Assembly (NCBI RefSeq): GCF_918697925.1
Contig: NZ_CAKKMF010000036.1
Span: forward strand, 1-44,716
Direction of reading: 5' to 3'
DNA from: Arthrobacter sp. Bi26
GTDB lineage: Bacteria; Actinomycetota; Actinomycetes; Actinomycetales; Micrococcaceae
DNA: 44,716 nt
Under the pieces are notes generated by a model. The model saw nothing but the letters and a program-made list of their open reading frames with translations. It had not been told where the DNA came from and ran no database searches. Numbering within the stretch: the stretch's first letter is position 1; every line of letters begins with the position of its first letter. The position numbers and the translations under genes are program-made. Positions 43,142 through 44,716 of this stretch are shown here, one piece after another.

Positions 43142-44110
43142 TCAGCGCCAGTCGTCAATCACATAGGCGTCGGGGTGGCTGTAGCCGGGCTCGTTGGGCC
43201 GGTGCATGGTCACGCCCTGCAACCCGGTACGGAAACCGCGGGCGACCATGCGCTGATAGGCATCCGGGCGACCCAGATTCATCCCGGCGTCGAGCTGACC
43301 CAGTCCGCGCTCGGCGGCCAGTTGCTCAACGGCGTCGAGTAGTCGTTCGAATCTGTCATCGGCCTGCCGGCCCGGGCGTACGGCACCGAACTTGACGAGG
43401 CACACATCCGCACCAGCCTCCGAGCCCGGTCCGCAGTGACAGACGGCCAGCCCGTCGAGCCCCGATTCGCCCGGAAGCAGTACGGTGTCGCCGAGCCCCT
43501 GCGCGTGCGTTGCCGCAATCTCGCGTTCCAGGTCCAGACCCTCGTATACGGCGTCGGTCAGGGCCTTGCAGGCATTGAGGTAGTCGGGCCGCTCGCCGGC
43601 GGACAGTTCGGCATACGTCACCCGGCCGGGCACCGTGCCAGGGGCCGCGACCTGCTTACGCATGACGGCGGTCAGGAAACGGGGCCAGAAGCCGTACCTG
43701 CGGTAGAGCTCGAGGTGTTTAGGACTGTGCGAGAAGGTGAACAGGCCGAGGTGGCTGTTCCCCCAGGTCTCGAAGCAGCCCATGATCGGCTCCATCAGGC
43801 TTTTGCCGACGCCCTGGTCCCACAGGTCCGGACGCACGGTCAACGGTCCGAAGAACCCGACGCTGCCCCAGTTGGCGGCGAAGTTCGATCCGGCGAGCTC
43901 GCCGTCGACCGTCGCGGCGAAGGCGGCGTGCGGATCGGCGGCAAAGCGAGTGCGGACATAGTCGGCGGTCCCGAACGGATCGGGGACCCCGAGGAACGTC
44001 CCGAACGCCGCCCTGCAGATCTCGTCAGCGCGATCGAGGTCCGTCTCGCGCAGCGGCCGGACCGACGCCGGGCCCCCGACACTCTTTCGCCCGGGTTCCT
44101 GTGCGGTCAT
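43142..44110 (-). CDS. GNAT family N-acetyltransferase
   Basis: A 322-aa protein. The acetyl-CoA-binding motif A is WDQGVGKSLMEP, followed by NSHLGLFTFSHSPKHLELYRRYGFW as the typical C-terminal GNAT strand-helix. The second half (about 190-310, ending YQRMVARGFRTGLQGVTMHRP) looks like another GNAT-type half, so a tandem GNAT fold is likely. The substrate is unknown. Start ATG 44110 has GGAG 8 nt upstream. It sits between two copies of the rRNA operon tail, outside any operon. Confidence 0.85.
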   Translation of the reverse strand: MTAQEPGRKSVGGPASVRPLRETDLDRADEICRAAFGTFLGVPDPFGTADYVRTRFAADPHAAFAATVDGELAGSNFAANWGSVGFFGPLTVRPDLWDQGVGKSLMEPIMGCFETWGNSHLGLFTFSHSPKHLELYRRYGFWPRFLTAVMRKQVAAPGTVPGRVTYAELSAGERPDYLNACKALTDAVYEGLDLEREIAATHAQGLGDTVLLPGESGLDGLAVCHCGPGSEAGADVCLVKFGAVRPGRQADDRFERLLDAVEQLAAERGLGQLDAGMNLGRPDAYQRMVARGFRTGLQGVTMHRPNEPGYSHPDAYVIDDWR

Positions 44111-44325
44111 GAGTCTCTCCCTCCACGACGTCACGCATCAAACCATCAGACGCAACCCCATCGCGAAACGAGTCCGACACTCCCGGCGATAGGGTCACGT
44201 GGGGTGGTCTAAATCGCTGCGCGCGTTGCTTGGTGGTGGTGTGCATTATGGCGTGAGTTGGGTGGCCTCGTCCAGCACTCCCGCCTACTCTAACCATGCT
44301 CATCTGCGAAGGCGCGTTAAATGCG

Positions 44326-44356
44326 GGAGGACCCCCAACCTGTGGTTGGGGGTCCT
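44326..44356 (-). terminator. rRNA operon terminator
   Basis: GAGGACCCCCAAC (44326-44338) is an exact reverse complement of 44344-44356 with a 5-nt loop. It lies about 15 bp past the 3' end of 5S on the minus strand. The same stem is duplicated at 42944-42974. Confidence 0.85.
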
Positions 44357-44370
44357 CGACCGTGAATGGT

Positions 44371-44489
44371 GTTCCGGCGGTGACCTACTCTCCCACACCC
44401 TCCCGGGTGCAGTACCATCGGCGCTGTGGGTCTTAGCTTCCGGGTTCGGGATGGGACCGGGCGTTTCCCCCACGCTATGACCGCCGTAA
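44371..44489 (-). rRNA. rrf: 5S ribosomal RNA
   Basis: The reverse complement begins TTACGGCGGTCATAGCG and ends GTCACCGCCGGAAC; the ends pair to form helix I. Internal CCCGGTCCCATCCCGAACCCG is the conserved 5S core. Length is about 119 nt. It is the last gene of a minus-strand rRNA operon that enters from the right edge. Confidence 0.95.
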
Positions 44490-44697
44490 CCCTGTGTCCC
44501 GTACCCGCCGGCGCCTGGTGGCGTGGGGGTGGGAAATCTGGTGGTTACAACATCTGTGGTGTTGTTATTTTGTTGTCGGTTCTCAAGCAACGGGTTTGTT
44601 GTTTGGGAACCACATAGTGGACGCAAGCAGTCTTGTTTCTTTGTACCCTTCCCGGGGTGTGAACGTCTTTTGAATCCGTTCACGGGATGGGTGTGTG
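44490..44697 (-). other. 23S-5S internal transcribed spacer
   Basis: About 208 nt between the 23S tail and 5S. It is AT-richer than the surroundings, with short inverted segments (GGTTCTCAAGC..., AACGTC...GAATCCGTTCACGG) that fit processing stems. No tRNA is present in it. Confidence 0.8.
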
Positions 44698-44716
44698 GTG
44701 TAAGTTATCGGCCTAT
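44698..44716 (-). rRNA. rrl: 23S ribosomal RNA, 3' end (partial)
   Basis: The last bases of the window read, in reverse complement, ATAGGCCGATAACTTACACC. This is the continuation of the conserved CTAAT at the 3' end of 23S in Arthrobacter-like genera. Only about 19 nt are inside the window, and the exact mature end is approximate. Confidence 0.75.

Overview
The window looks like chromosome of a high-GC actinobacterium, most likely Micrococcaceae (Arthrobacter or Pseudarthrobacter type). This is inferred from GC-rich codon use, GTG starts behind strong ribosome binding sites, the purH/purN, PerM-like and FdxA protein types, and the sequence of the rRNA operon tail at the right edge. No tRNA, CRISPR array or prophage was seen.

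Layout. 1-365: a cluster of short repeats and a long hairpin behind purH. 366-6665: housekeeping genes (purH, purN, a PerM-like protein, small membrane proteins), with a sugar-porter-type MFS gene lying between purH and purN on the other strand. 6920-17311: a probable catabolic locus. An MHS symporter and a cytidine-deaminase-like enzyme lie on the minus strand, next to a decayed regulator copy and an intact XRE-cupin regulator. A tightly packed plus-strand run follows: FAD oxidoreductase, CoA transferase, enoyl-CoA hydratase, DapA-type lyase, atypical SDR, aldehyde dehydrogenase and ferredoxin.

17321-23438 is the most striking region. It is a 6.1-kb insertion bounded by 49-bp terminal inverted repeats and an exact 8-bp target duplication (CCCGTGAC), landing 9 bp after the ferredoxin stop. 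It carries an MBL-fold hydrolase, an Imm-5-like putative immunity protein, an M24 peptidase, a membrane protein and a RibD/DHFR-type reductase. It also holds remnants of a TnsA-like endonuclease, a serine recombinase and an IS256-type transposase, plus three further copies of an IS21-like end sequence. No intact transposase is visible.

23562-33203: a beta-lactamase-like lipoprotein lacking its nucleophilic serine, an EVE-like/HNH endonuclease, a PaaK-like adenylate-forming enzyme, a flotillin with an NfeD-like partner, a GT4 mannosyltransferase and a PAS-GGDEF-EAL protein. 33518-39045: a GYD protein, a Tat-exported protein translationally coupled to a signal-less multicopper oxidase, and a second PAS-GGDEF-EAL protein. 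39142-42817: an orphan Excalibur tail, an SDR and a large secreted RCC1-repeat protein. 42938-44716: the 3' end of an rRNA operon on the minus strand (23S tail, spacer, 5S, terminator). A 96-bp copy of the 5S tail plus terminator is repeated 1.4 kb downstream, with a GNAT gene between the copies.

Functional annotations come from recognised motifs and family resemblance only; no database search was run.
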